A DNA stretch of 8,131 nt from Nocardioidaceae bacterium (GTDB taxonomy: Bacteria; Actinomycetota; Actinomycetes; Propionibacteriales; Nocardioidaceae). The DNA lies in contig JACCZI010000141.1 in assembly GCA_013696015.1 (NCBI GenBank), forward strand, positions 1 through 8,131, read 5' to 3'. The notes beneath the pieces are model-generated. The model had not been told where the DNA came from, searched no databases, and saw nothing but the letters and a program-made list of their open reading frames with translations. Positions 1 to 6,385 of the stretch are shown here, piece after piece. Within the stretch, counting starts at the first letter, position 1. The number at the start of each line of letters is the position of its first letter. Made by a program: the position numbers and the translations under genes.

Positions 1-18
1 GATCCGCGCGGCCGCCGC

Positions 19-948
19 TCAGGCGGTGTCGATGCGCGCGCGGTCTCGGATGCTGAGCAGGGTCCAGGTGGCTGTGGCAGCGACGAGGCTGGCGCCGAGC
101 AGGTGGAGCCCGACCAGCACGACCGGCAGGTCCGCGGCGTACTGGATGAAACCGACCATGCCCTGTGCCACCTCGACGCCGAGCAGCCACTGCACCGCGA
201 CGACCGATCGCCGCGGCGCACCCGTCGTGCGGAGCGCGACCGCGCACCCCACCGTGAGCCCGATCAGCAGGAGCACCAGTCCGGCGTGCAGCTGGCTCAC
301 CGCTGCCGGGTCGAGACCGTTGCGGGGCACGTCCGCGTCGCCGGCGTGTGGTCCGCTGCCGGTGACGATCGTCCCCACGTACAGCACGAGCCATACCAGC
401 GCGTAGGTTCCGCGCAGCAGCCACGTCACCGACCCAGAGACGGTCGCCCGGCCAGTGTCGTCACCTTCCTCGACCCGGCGTACGAGCGCGACGGCGAGGC
501 TGATCAGCACCATCGACACCATGAAGTGCAGCGCAACCAGCCACGGGTTGAGGTCGGTGAGCACCGTGATGCCGCCGATAACCGCCTGCGCCGGGATGCC
601 GAGCGCGAGCAGCAGCGCCAGGCGTCGCAGCGAGCGGCGCGCCGGCCGGGCGCGCCACACCGCGACCAGCGTCGCGACCGCAACCGCCACCAGCACGAAC
701 GTCAACAGGCGGTTGGCGAACTCGATGACGCCGTGTGCCCCGAGCTCGCCGTGCGGTACGAACGAGCCGGGCTGCTCGGTGGTCGCCCCCGTGCACTCCG
801 GCCACGTCGGGCACCCGAGCCCGGAGCCGGTGAGCCGCACCGCTCCGCCCGTGACCACGATCAGCATGTTGGCGACCAGCGACGCGGCCGCGAGACGTTG
901 CACCGCGGTACGCCCGGGCCTGGTCGCCACGTCGATGACCGCGCTCAC
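19..948 (-). CDS. ctaA: Heme A synthase, CtaA/COX15 family
   Basis: This 309-residue integral membrane protein should oxidise the C8 methyl of heme O to the formyl group of heme A, the cofactor of aa3-type cytochrome oxidase. About eight hydrophobic helices are visible as two four-helix halves, the family fold. After helix 1 comes TGSGLGCPTWPEC, with Cys46 and Cys52 as the extracytoplasmic cysteine pair seen in Gram-positive CtaA. Candidate heme ligands are His141 in the first half and His221 and His282 in the second; Glu76 matches the essential Glu of the family's ExxHR motif. That motif reads EFANR here, with Asn79 where the classical His stands. The start is GTG at 948: GGGAG lies four bases upstream and the permease stop ends one base before it. 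The reading frame stays open further upstream, but that stretch lies inside the permease gene and looks non-coding. Family call is confident; activity is inferred. Confidence 0.93.
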   Translation of the reverse strand: MSAVIDVATRPGRTAVQRLAAASLVANMLIVVTGGAVRLTGSGLGCPTWPECTGATTEQPGSFVPHGELGAHGVIEFANRLLTFVLVAVAVATLVAVWRARPARRSLRRLALLLALGIPAQAVIGGITVLTDLNPWLVALHFMVSMVLISLAVALVRRVEEGDDTGRATVSGSVTWLLRGTYALVWLVLYVGTIVTGSGPHAGDADVPRNGLDPAAVSQLHAGLVLLLIGLTVGCAVALRTTGAPRRSVVAVQWLLGVEVAQGMVGFIQYAADLPVVLVGLHLLGASLVAATATWTLLSIRDRARIDTA

Positions 949-949
949 G

Positions 950-1723
950 TCACTCCCATCGGAACGTCCGTACGGTGAGTGCGCCGGCCACCAGTGCCCA
1001 GACCACCAGCACCACCAGAGGTCCCGGACCCAGGGCAGCACCGCCGAACGCGTCGCGCGTCCCCTCCGCCAGGGCTCCGGAGGGCAGCAGCTCCATGAGC
1101 GGTTGGAGCCCGTCGGGGTAGCGGTGCAACGGCACCACGACACCACCACCGCCGAGGAGCAACAGATAGCCAAGGTTGGCTGCCGCCAGCGTCGTCTCGG
1201 CGCGCAGCGTCCCTGCCATCAGCAGGCCGAGTGCGACGAACGCCAGCGTGCCGGTGATCACCAGGGCGACCACGAAGAGCACGGGACGCACACCGCCGTG
1301 AGGCTGCCAGCCCAATGCGGCGGCGACGACGCTGATCAGCCCGAGCTGCAGCACCTCCACCATCAGGACGGCGCCGACCTTGCCGGCGAGCAGCGCCGGA
1401 CGCGAGAGCGGCGAGGCACCCAGCCGCTTGAGAAGGCCGTAGCGCCGCTCGAAGCCGGTGCTGATCGCGACCGAGGTGAACGACGTGGACAGCACCGCCA
1501 GGCTCATCACCCCCGGTGTCAGGATGTCGATCCGTCGGCCGGGACCGAGGTCGAGCAGGTCACCCGCCTGTTGTCCACCGACCAGCACCAGCAGTGGGAT
1601 GACCACCGCCAAGAGCAGCTGCTCACCGTTCCGCAGCAGCAGCCGCGCCTCCATGCCGGCCTGTGCCGCCACCATCGCGGGCAACGGTGCGGCACCCGGG
1701 GCCGGGGTCAGTATCAGGCTCAC
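950..1723 (-). CDS. ABC-2 type exporter, permease subunit
   Basis: A 257-residue membrane protein with about six hydrophobic segments (roughly residues 36-50, 69-90, 115-137, 148-170, 177-197 and 235-252), the layout of ABC-2 type transport permeases of the DrrB kind. The cytoplasmic stretch FERRYGLLKRLGASPLSR at residues 91-108 is the family hallmark between helices 2 and 3 and is where the permease contacts its ATPase. The GTG start at 1723 overlaps the ATPase stop by four bases (GTGA), so the two are probably translationally coupled and act as one exporter. A start further upstream is possible in the frame but would lie inside the ATPase gene. The next gene, ctaA, begins one base after this stop. 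The substrate is unknown. Homologous exporter genes sit beside ctaA in mycobacteria, which suggests a conserved link but does not identify the cargo. Confidence 0.9.
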   Translation of the reverse strand: MSLILTPAPGAAPLPAMVAAQAGMEARLLLRNGEQLLLAVVIPLLVLVGGQQAGDLLDLGPGRRIDILTPGVMSLAVLSTSFTSVAISTGFERRYGLLKRLGASPLSRPALLAGKVGAVLMVEVLQLGLISVVAAALGWQPHGGVRPVLFVVALVITGTLAFVALGLLMAGTLRAETTLAAANLGYLLLLGGGGVVVPLHRYPDGLQPLMELLPSGALAEGTRDAFGGAALGPGPLVVLVVWALVAGALTVRTFRWE

Positions 1724-2643
1724 GAGCGCAGCTCGCGCCCGGTGAGGTCCAGGAACACGTCCTCCAGCGTGCGCCGCTCGACCGCGAGCCCCTCGGTCAG
1801 CACGTCGTGCGCGGCGCACCACGCGGTCAGCGCTGCCAGCAGCTGCGGGTTCACATGCCCGGAGACGACGTATGACCCGGACGTTGGTTCCTCGACCTGC
1901 GAACCGGTCGGGAGCGCCCCCGCGAGTGACCGGACATCGAGGCCGGGGGACGCCCAGAAGCGAACCGTGTTCTCGGCGCCGCGCGCAGTCAGCTGGGCCG
2001 GCGACCCCGAGGCCACCAACCGACCGGCGTCGATGACGTGCACGGTGTCGGCCAGCCGCTCGGCCTCCTCCATGTAGTGGGTGGTCAGCACCACCGTCAC
2101 CCCCGCGTCACGCAGGTCGCGCACCAGTTGCCAGGCGCTCTGGCGCCCCTGAGGATCAAGACCGGCGGTCGGCTCGTCGAGGAACACCAGCTCCGGTCGT
2201 CCCACCACCGCCATCGCCAGCGCGAGCCGCTGTTGCTGCCCACCGGACAGCCGCCGGTACGGCGTGCGCCCGCATGAGCCGAGGCCCAGCCGTTCGACCA
2301 GGGCATCGACGTCGAGCGGCTCGGCGTGGAGCGCGGCGATGTGGCGCAGCATCTCGATGGCGCGTACCCCTGACCACGCGCCTCCGGACTGGAGCATCAC
2401 CCCGACTCGCGGCCGCAGCCAGGCGGAGTCGCGGTGCGGGTCATGGCCGAGGACCCGTACCCCACCTGCCGTAGGGCGGCGGAACCCCTCGCAGGTCTCG
2501 ACTGTCGTCGTCTTGCCGGCCCCGTTCGGGCCCAAGATGGCGGTGATGCTGGCCGCTGCCACCGTGAACGAGAGGTGGTCGACTGCTGGACGGGCGCCAT
2601 ACGCCACGACGAGGTCCTCGACCACGACCGCCGGACTGCTCAC
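1720..2643 (-). CDS. ABC-2 type exporter, ATP-binding subunit
   Basis: A 307-residue cytosolic ATPase that should power the permease encoded just downstream. All nucleotide-binding motifs are present in order: Walker A GPNGAGKT at residues 38-45, Q-loop Gln85, ABC signature LSGGQ at 132-136, Walker B LVFLDE at 152-157 with catalytic Glu157, D-loop AGLD, and the switch His189 in TTHYMEEAE. A C-terminal extension of about 90 residues ends in the LEDVFLDLTGR motif typical of DrrA/CcmA-like exporters. The start is GTG at 2643. No good Shine-Dalgarno is visible, but a TAGACT sequence six bases upstream could be the -10 of a leaderless transcript. The gene heads the leftward unit and is divergent from sufR. 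Drug, lipid or polymer export are all compatible with the family; the sequence does not decide. Confidence 0.92.
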   Translation of the reverse strand: MSSPAVVVEDLVVAYGARPAVDHLSFTVAAASITAILGPNGAGKTTTVETCEGFRRPTAGGVRVLGHDPHRDSAWLRPRVGVMLQSGGAWSGVRAIEMLRHIAALHAEPLDVDALVERLGLGSCGRTPYRRLSGGQQQRLALAMAVVGRPELVFLDEPTAGLDPQGRQSAWQLVRDLRDAGVTVVLTTHYMEEAERLADTVHVIDAGRLVASGSPAQLTARGAENTVRFWASPGLDVRSLAGALPTGSQVEEPTSGSYVVSGHVNPQLLAALTAWCAAHDVLTEGLAVERRTLEDVFLDLTGRELRS

Positions 2644-2781
2644 GTCCGGAGTCTAGGGAGCCCGCTAACCAGCCGAGTTGTCACTGTCAGGTCAGGCCAT
2701 AACCTGGTGTGACGGTGACAAGTCGCACGGACCAGAGGCCCTGAGGTTGAGGTGCGAATCGAATAAGGGCACACTGGTGTT
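2644..2781. promoter_or_regulatory. Divergent control region between ABC exporter and sufR
   Basis: The only intergenic stretch over 100 bases; it must hold the start signals for both divergent units. For the suf side, TTGTCA at 2678-2683 and TAACCT at 2700-2705, 16 bases apart, make a plausible sigma-70-type promoter with a leader of about 70 bases. A second possibility is TTGAGG at 2747-2752 with CACACT at 2770-2775, 17 bases apart, which would start transcription at or near the GTG codon and give a leaderless message. For the exporter side, TAGACT (minus strand, 2655-2650) is spaced for a leaderless start at 2643, but no convincing -35 accompanies it. The region also contains an interrupted dyad and a SufR-type operator, listed separately. 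No open frame or RNA gene is visible. The promoter assignments are pattern-based guesses. Confidence 0.55.
2678..2721. repeat. 44-base interrupted inverted repeat
   Basis: Outer arms TTGTCACTGTCA (2678-2689) and TGACGGTGACAA (2710-2721) are reverse complements at 11 of 12 positions. Inside them, three unpaired bases on each side lead to a second pair of arms, CAGG (2693-2696) and CCTG (2703-2706), around a six-base centre CCATAA. The symmetry axis lies between 2699 and 2700. The element covers the candidate rightward -35 and -10 hexamers, and each outer arm starts with a -35-like TTGTCA on its own strand. It sits between two divergent starts, so it is more likely an operator or pair of operators than a terminator. 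The binding protein is unknown. Confidence 0.6.
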
Positions 2782-2785
2782 GTGA
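2771..2785 (+). promoter_or_regulatory. SufR operator, ACACT-N5-TGTGA
   Basis: The sequence ACACTGGTGTTGTGA matches exactly the inverted-repeat operator ACACT-N5-TGTGA that I recall for the Mycobacterium tuberculosis SufR repressor upstream of its suf operon. Its right half contains the sufR GTG start codon (2782-2784). Bound SufR would therefore sit on the transcription start of a leaderless message, or block elongation and so repress its own gene and the whole operon. The match is seen directly; the function is inferred from the mycobacterial homologue and the adjacent sufR gene. Confidence 0.75.
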
Positions 2786-3459
2786 AAACTGCACGGGCGC
2801 CAGAGGCGGCCACCATCGCCGACGCGCCCACGCGCGAGCGGGTGGCGCGTTCGGTCCTCGAGCACGGGCCGTCCACCGCCGCCGAACTCGCCGAGCGGTT
2901 GGCCCTGACGCCGGCCGCCGTACGTCGACACCTGGACCACCTCGTCGCCGAGGGCATCCTCGAACCGCGAGAGCAACGGATTTACGGCACCCGCGGACGC
3001 GGCCGTCCGGCCAAGGTGTTCGCGATCACCGATCCCGGACGCGACGCGTTCGACCAGGCGTACGACGACCTGGCCCTGCACGCCTTGCGCTTCTTGGCCG
3101 AGACCGGCGGTGCGCAGGCGGTCGAGGAGTTCGCGCGCCGACAGGTGGCCGATCTCGAGACGCGGTACCGGCCTCTGGTCGAAGCAGTCGACGAGACCGA
3201 CCGTCCGAGAGCCTTGGCGGCCGCGCTGACCGAGGACGGCTACGCTGCCTCGGTCCGGACCACCGCGACCGGCGACCAGATCTGCCAGCACCACTGCCCC
3301 GTGGCGCACGTGGCCACGGAGTTTCCCCAGCTGTGCGAGGCCGAGACCAAGGCCTTCGCGCGGCTGCTCGGCAGCCACGTCCAACGACTCGCGACGATCG
3401 CCCATGGCGACGGCGTGTGCACGACCAACGTCCCAACTCCCCGGAGGGCACCTTCATGA
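2782..3459 (+). CDS. sufR: SufR, Fe-S-responsive repressor of the suf operon
   Basis: A 225-residue DNA-binding protein expected to repress the suf operon when Fe-S clusters are plentiful. Residues 17-85 form a winged helix-turn-helix (STAAELAERLALTPAAVRRH as the helix pair, then GTRGRGRPAKVFAIT as the wing). The C-terminal part has four cysteines: Cys168, Cys172, Cys185 and Cys213. The spacing of the last three, Cx12C and Cx27C, equals that of the three conserved cysteines I recall for mycobacterial SufR (Rv1460), so they are the likely cluster ligands. GTG at 2782 is the only reasonable start, because an in-frame TAA lies at 2764-2766. AAGGG at 2765-2769 is too distant to be a strong ribosome site. 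The stop overlaps sufB as ATGA, so regulator and target are one transcript and autoregulation is likely. The generic label would be ArsR/DeoR-like transcriptional regulator. Confidence 0.93.
   Translation: MKTARAPEAATIADAPTRERVARSVLEHGPSTAAELAERLALTPAAVRRHLDHLVAEGILEPREQRIYGTRGRGRPAKVFAITDPGRDAFDQAYDDLALHALRFLAETGGAQAVEEFARRQVADLETRYRPLVEAVDETDRPRALAAALTEDGYAASVRTTATGDQICQHHCPVAHVATEFPQLCEAETKAFARLLGSHVQRLATIAHGDGVCTTNVPTPRRAPS
3443..3448 (+). promoter_or_regulatory. Ribosome binding site of sufB
   Basis: GGAGGG lies inside the last codons of sufR, seven bases before the ATG at 3456. It is the best Shine-Dalgarno sequence in the window. It fixes the sufB start at 3456 rather than the upstream in-frame codon at 3333, and suggests that sufB is translated more strongly than its regulator. 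Confidence 0.8.
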
Positions 3460-4868
3460 CGAGCACAACGCACCCGGAGCTCGAGGGCCTCGGCCGCTAC
3501 AAGTACGGCTGGTCCGACTCGGACACCGCCGGTGCCGAGGCACAACGGGGGCTCTCCGAGGCCGTCGTGCGCGGCATCTCCGACGGCAAGAACGAGCCGC
3601 AGTGGATGCTGGACCGGCGCCTGAAGGGTCTCAAGCTGTTCCATCGCAAGCCGATGCCGGCCTGGGGCGGGGAGCTCCACACGATCGACTTCGACAACAT
3701 CAAGTACTTCGTGCGCAGCACCGAGAAGCAGGCGACGACCTGGGACGAGCTGCCGGCGGACATCAAGAACACCTACGACAGGCTCGGCATCCCCGAGGCT
3801 GAGAAGCAACGCCTCGTCGCTGGTGTCGCGGCGCAGTACGAAAGCACCGTCGTCTACCACAAGATTCGCGAGGACCTCGAAGAGCAGGGCGTGCTGTTCC
3901 TCGACACCGACACCGCGCTGCGCGAGCACGAGGACATCTTCAAGGAGTACTTCGGCACGGTCATCCCGGTCGGCGACAACAAGTTCGCCGCGCTTAACAC
4001 GGCAACCTGGTCGGGTGGCTCGTTCATCTACGTGCCCAAGGGCGTCAACGTCGAGATCCCCCTTCAGGCGTACTTCCGGATCAACACCGAGAACATGGGC
4101 CAGTTCGAGCGGACGCTGATCATCGTCGACGAGGGCGCGTACGTGCACTACGTCGAGGGCTGTACGGCGCCCATCTACAGCTCGGACTCGCTGCACTCGG
4201 CCGTCGTCGAGATCATCGTCAAGAAGGGCGCTCGCTGCCGCTACACGACGATCCAGAACTGGTCGAACAACGTCTACAACCTGGTCACCAAGCGGGCGAC
4301 GTGCGAGGCCGGCGCCACGATGGAGTGGGTCGACGGAAACATCGGCTCCAAGCTGACGATGAAGTACCCCGCGATCTACCTGCTCGGTGAACACGCCCGC
4401 GGCGAGACCCTGTCGGTCGCGTTCGCCGGCGAGGGCCAGCACCAGGACGCCGGTGCCAAGATGATCCACGCCGCGCCGCACACGTCCAGCTCCATCATCT
4501 CCAAGTCGGTGGCGCGCGGCGGAGGGCGCACGTCCTACCGCGGCCTCGTGCAGGTGCAGGAAGGCGCCCACCACTCGGCCAGCACGGTCAAGTGCGATGC
4601 GCTGCTCGTCGACACGATCAGCCGCTCCGACACCTATCCGTACGTCGACGTCCGCGAGGACGACGTGGCGATGGGCCACGAGGCGACGGTCTCGAAGGTC
4701 AGCGACGACCAGCTCTTCTACCTGATGAGCCGCGGCATGGGCGAGGACGAGGCGATGGCGATGATCGTCCGCGGCTTCATCGAGCCCATCGCGCGCGAGC
4801 TGCCGATGGAGTACGCGCTGGAGCTGAACCGGTTGATCGAGCTGCAGATGGAAGGGGCGGTGGGGTGA
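3456..4868 (+). CDS. sufB: SufB, Fe-S cluster scaffold subunit
   Basis: A 470-residue SufB, full length for the family. It forms the SufBC2D complex in the cytosol, accepts sulfur from SufS and builds nascent Fe-S clusters. The opening HPELEGLGRYKYGWSDSD is typical of actinobacterial SufB, followed by the NEPQWML motif at 46-52. The C-terminal beta-helix core carries Cys236 in EGCTAP and Cys380 in STVKCDALL, which matches the Cys essential in E. coli (Cys405). His408 and Glu409 in GHEATVSKV match the residues proposed to help hold the cluster at the SufB-SufD interface. No intein interrupts the gene, unlike M. tuberculosis SufB. Start ATG 3456 overlaps the sufR stop and has a strong GGAGGG; the stop overlaps sufD as GTGA. 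Very secure. Confidence 0.98.
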   Translation: MTSTTHPELEGLGRYKYGWSDSDTAGAEAQRGLSEAVVRGISDGKNEPQWMLDRRLKGLKLFHRKPMPAWGGELHTIDFDNIKYFVRSTEKQATTWDELPADIKNTYDRLGIPEAEKQRLVAGVAAQYESTVVYHKIREDLEEQGVLFLDTDTALREHEDIFKEYFGTVIPVGDNKFAALNTATWSGGSFIYVPKGVNVEIPLQAYFRINTENMGQFERTLIIVDEGAYVHYVEGCTAPIYSSDSLHSAVVEIIVKKGARCRYTTIQNWSNNVYNLVTKRATCEAGATMEWVDGNIGSKLTMKYPAIYLLGEHARGETLSVAFAGEGQHQDAGAKMIHAAPHTSSSIISKSVARGGGRTSYRGLVQVQEGAHHSASTVKCDALLVDTISRSDTYPYVDVREDDVAMGHEATVSKVSDDQLFYLMSRGMGEDEAMAMIVRGFIEPIARELPMEYALELNRLIELQMEGAVG

Positions 4869-6031
4869 CCTCGCCAGCACTGTCAGGCGGGATTGCCAGC
4901 CATCTCCACCCCGGGGCCTCGTACGACGTGGCCCACCACCCGACGCCGAGTGGTCGGGAGGAGGTGTGGCGCTTCACACCACTGAAGCGGTTGCGCGGCC
5001 TGCTGGAGGGGTCGCCCTCGGCCGACGACCTCGACTGGGACGTACAGGCTCCGGACGGCGTGCGGATCAGTCAGATCAGCACCGCCGACGCCATCGATCT
5101 CGGTGGCCCCGCCCCGGTCGATAGGTTGGCCGCGTTGTCGGTGGCGAACTCCGGCGGCGCGGTGCGGTTGCACGTCCCCGACGGCACCGAGCTCGACGCG
5201 CCGGTCCGGATCCGGCTCCGTGGCGCGACGCCGGAACAACTGGTGTGGGACCACCTGGTCGTCACCATCGGCCGGTCCGCACAGGCCACCGTGGTCCTCG
5301 AGTACGAGGGCAGCGCGACCTACTCGGCCATGGTCCAGGTGCTTGTCGGGGATGGTGCCCAGCTCCAGCTCGCCAGACTCCAGCTGTGGGACGACGATGC
5401 GGTCCACACCGGTCACGTGGGGCTGCGGATCGGGCGGGACGCCCGCGTCCGTACCTTCTCCGCCTCCCTCGGCGGTGACCTTGTCCGGCTGGTCGAGACC
5501 ACGGAGTACGACGGGCCAGGTGGGCAGCTGGAGCAGCTCGGGCTCTACTTCGCCGACGCCGGCCAGCATCTCGAGCACCGGCTGTTCGTCGACCACAACG
5601 CTCCCCACACCCGCAGCAACGTCGACTACCGGGGAGCCCTGCAGGGCCTGGGTGCCCACACGGTGTGGATCGGGGACGTCGTGATCCGCAAGGTGGCCGA
5701 GGGCATCGAGACGTACGAGAGCAACCGCAACCTGGTCCTCACCGACGGATGCCGCGCCGACTCGGTGCCCAACCTCGAGATCGAGACCGGCGAGATCATC
5801 GGGGCGGGCCACGCCAGCACCACGGGGCGGTTCGACGACCTACAGCTGTTCTACCTGCAGAGCCGCGGCATCCCGGTGGACGAGGCGCGGCGGTTGGTCG
5901 TGCACGGGTTCTTCGCCGACATCGTCCGGCGTCTCGGCGTGCCCGAGATCGAGACCCGGCTGATGGCTGCGGTCGAGGACGAGCTGGTCCGCAGCGTCGG
6001 GTTGCCTCCGGCATCGGCGGTGGGTGCCTGA
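4865..6031 (+). CDS. sufD: SufD, Fe-S cluster scaffold partner
   Basis: A 388-residue SufD, the paralogue of SufB that pairs with it and with two SufC copies. It is needed for iron entry and cluster assembly. The N-terminal helical part (about residues 1-60, with WRFTPLKRLRG at 35-45) precedes the long beta-helix. The C-terminal core reads SRGIPVDEARRLVVHGFF and, before it, ETGEIIGAGHAST with His316 at the position of the functionally important SufD His360 of E. coli. The start is GTG 4865, overlapping the sufB stop by four bases, with GAAGGGG seven bases upstream. Reading on upstream in this frame runs into sufB and gives a low-quality arginine-rich sequence, so the upstream codons were rejected. 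The stop overlaps the next gene by one base (TGATG). Confidence 0.97.
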   Translation: MTSPALSGGIASHLHPGASYDVAHHPTPSGREEVWRFTPLKRLRGLLEGSPSADDLDWDVQAPDGVRISQISTADAIDLGGPAPVDRLAALSVANSGGAVRLHVPDGTELDAPVRIRLRGATPEQLVWDHLVVTIGRSAQATVVLEYEGSATYSAMVQVLVGDGAQLQLARLQLWDDDAVHTGHVGLRIGRDARVRTFSASLGGDLVRLVETTEYDGPGGQLEQLGLYFADAGQHLEHRLFVDHNAPHTRSNVDYRGALQGLGAHTVWIGDVVIRKVAEGIETYESNRNLVLTDGCRADSVPNLEIETGEIIGAGHASTTGRFDDLQLFYLQSRGIPVDEARRLVVHGFFADIVRRLGVPEIETRLMAAVEDELVRSVGLPPASAVGA

Positions 6032-6363
6032 TGACCCAGTACGTACGTGCCTGCGCCCTGGCCGATGTGCCGCTCGACGCCGCCCTGGCCGTCGAGGTGG
6101 GAGGGACCGAGATCGCGATCGTCCGCCACGGCGACGAGGTTTTCGCCATCCTGGACGAGTGCTCGCATGCGGCGATCCCGCTGTCCGAGGGCGACGTCGA
6201 GGGCTGCGAGATCGAGTGCTGGTTGCACGGCTCACGCTTCGATCTGCGCAGCGGCAAAGTCATCAATCTCCCGGCGACCGAGCCGGTGCCCGTGTACCCC
6301 TGCACGACCGACGGTGCCGACGTGCTCGTCGACCTCACCAACCCCATGACCGACGACAGCTGA
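6031..6363 (+). CDS. Rieske-type [2Fe-2S] ferredoxin in the suf operon
   Basis: A 110-residue soluble Rieske protein, the size of the small ferredoxins of non-heme iron dioxygenase systems. The cluster ligands are complete: Cys44 and His46 in CSH, and Cys63 and His66 in CWLH, 16 residues between the two pairs. The following SRFDLRSGKVINLPATEPV is the usual Rieske C-terminal strand region. No signal peptide or membrane anchor is seen. The ATG overlaps the sufD stop by one base, with a weak GGTGGG six bases upstream. No oxygenase gene is nearby, so a catabolic role is unlikely. Its position between sufD and sufC, known from other actinobacterial suf operons such as that of Streptomyces, suggests electron transfer in cluster assembly or a role as a cluster acceptor. 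Both roles are inference. Confidence 0.9.
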   Translation: MTQYVRACALADVPLDAALAVEVGGTEIAIVRHGDEVFAILDECSHAAIPLSEGDVEGCEIECWLHGSRFDLRSGKVINLPATEPVPVYPCTTDGADVLVDLTNPMTDDS

Positions 6364-6385
6364 CTGATCAGGAGCACTCACTCAC

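Noticed and set aside
1..18. GATCC at the window start followed by a NotI site (GCGGCCGC, 8-15), suggesting a cloning junction
   Set aside because: Such sites arise by chance in DNA this rich in G and C, and the 18 bases after the ctaA stop are too few to judge.
455..2077. Open plus-strand frame of 540 codons opposite ctaA, permease and ATPase
   Set aside because: It spans three genes on the other strand, has low-complexity Arg/Ser/Gln-rich content, no recognisable domain and no ribosome binding site. It is a GC-driven shadow.
2648..2672. Possible IdeR/DtxR iron box, from the GGTTAGC-like stretch on the minus strand
   Set aside because: Only one half resembles the TTAGGTTAG-type consensus; the other half and the spacing do not fit.
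2678..2721. The dyad read as a rho-independent terminator
   Set aside because: It lies between two divergent starts with no gene ending into it, has a split stem and no T run on either side.
4158..4175. Intein insertion in SufB, as known from mycobacteria
   Set aside because: The coding sequence is continuous through the EGCTAP region and through the rest of the gene at a normal length of 470 residues.
3240..4880. Open minus-strand frame of 546 codons opposite sufB
   Set aside because: Its translation is dominated by Val, Arg, Leu, His and Asp repeats without domains, as expected for the antisense of a high-GC gene with G/C at third positions. SufB on the other strand is certain.
4883..5812. 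Open minus-strand frame of 309 codons opposite sufD
   Set aside because: Composition is typical of antisense translation and no motifs are visible; sufD covers it fully.
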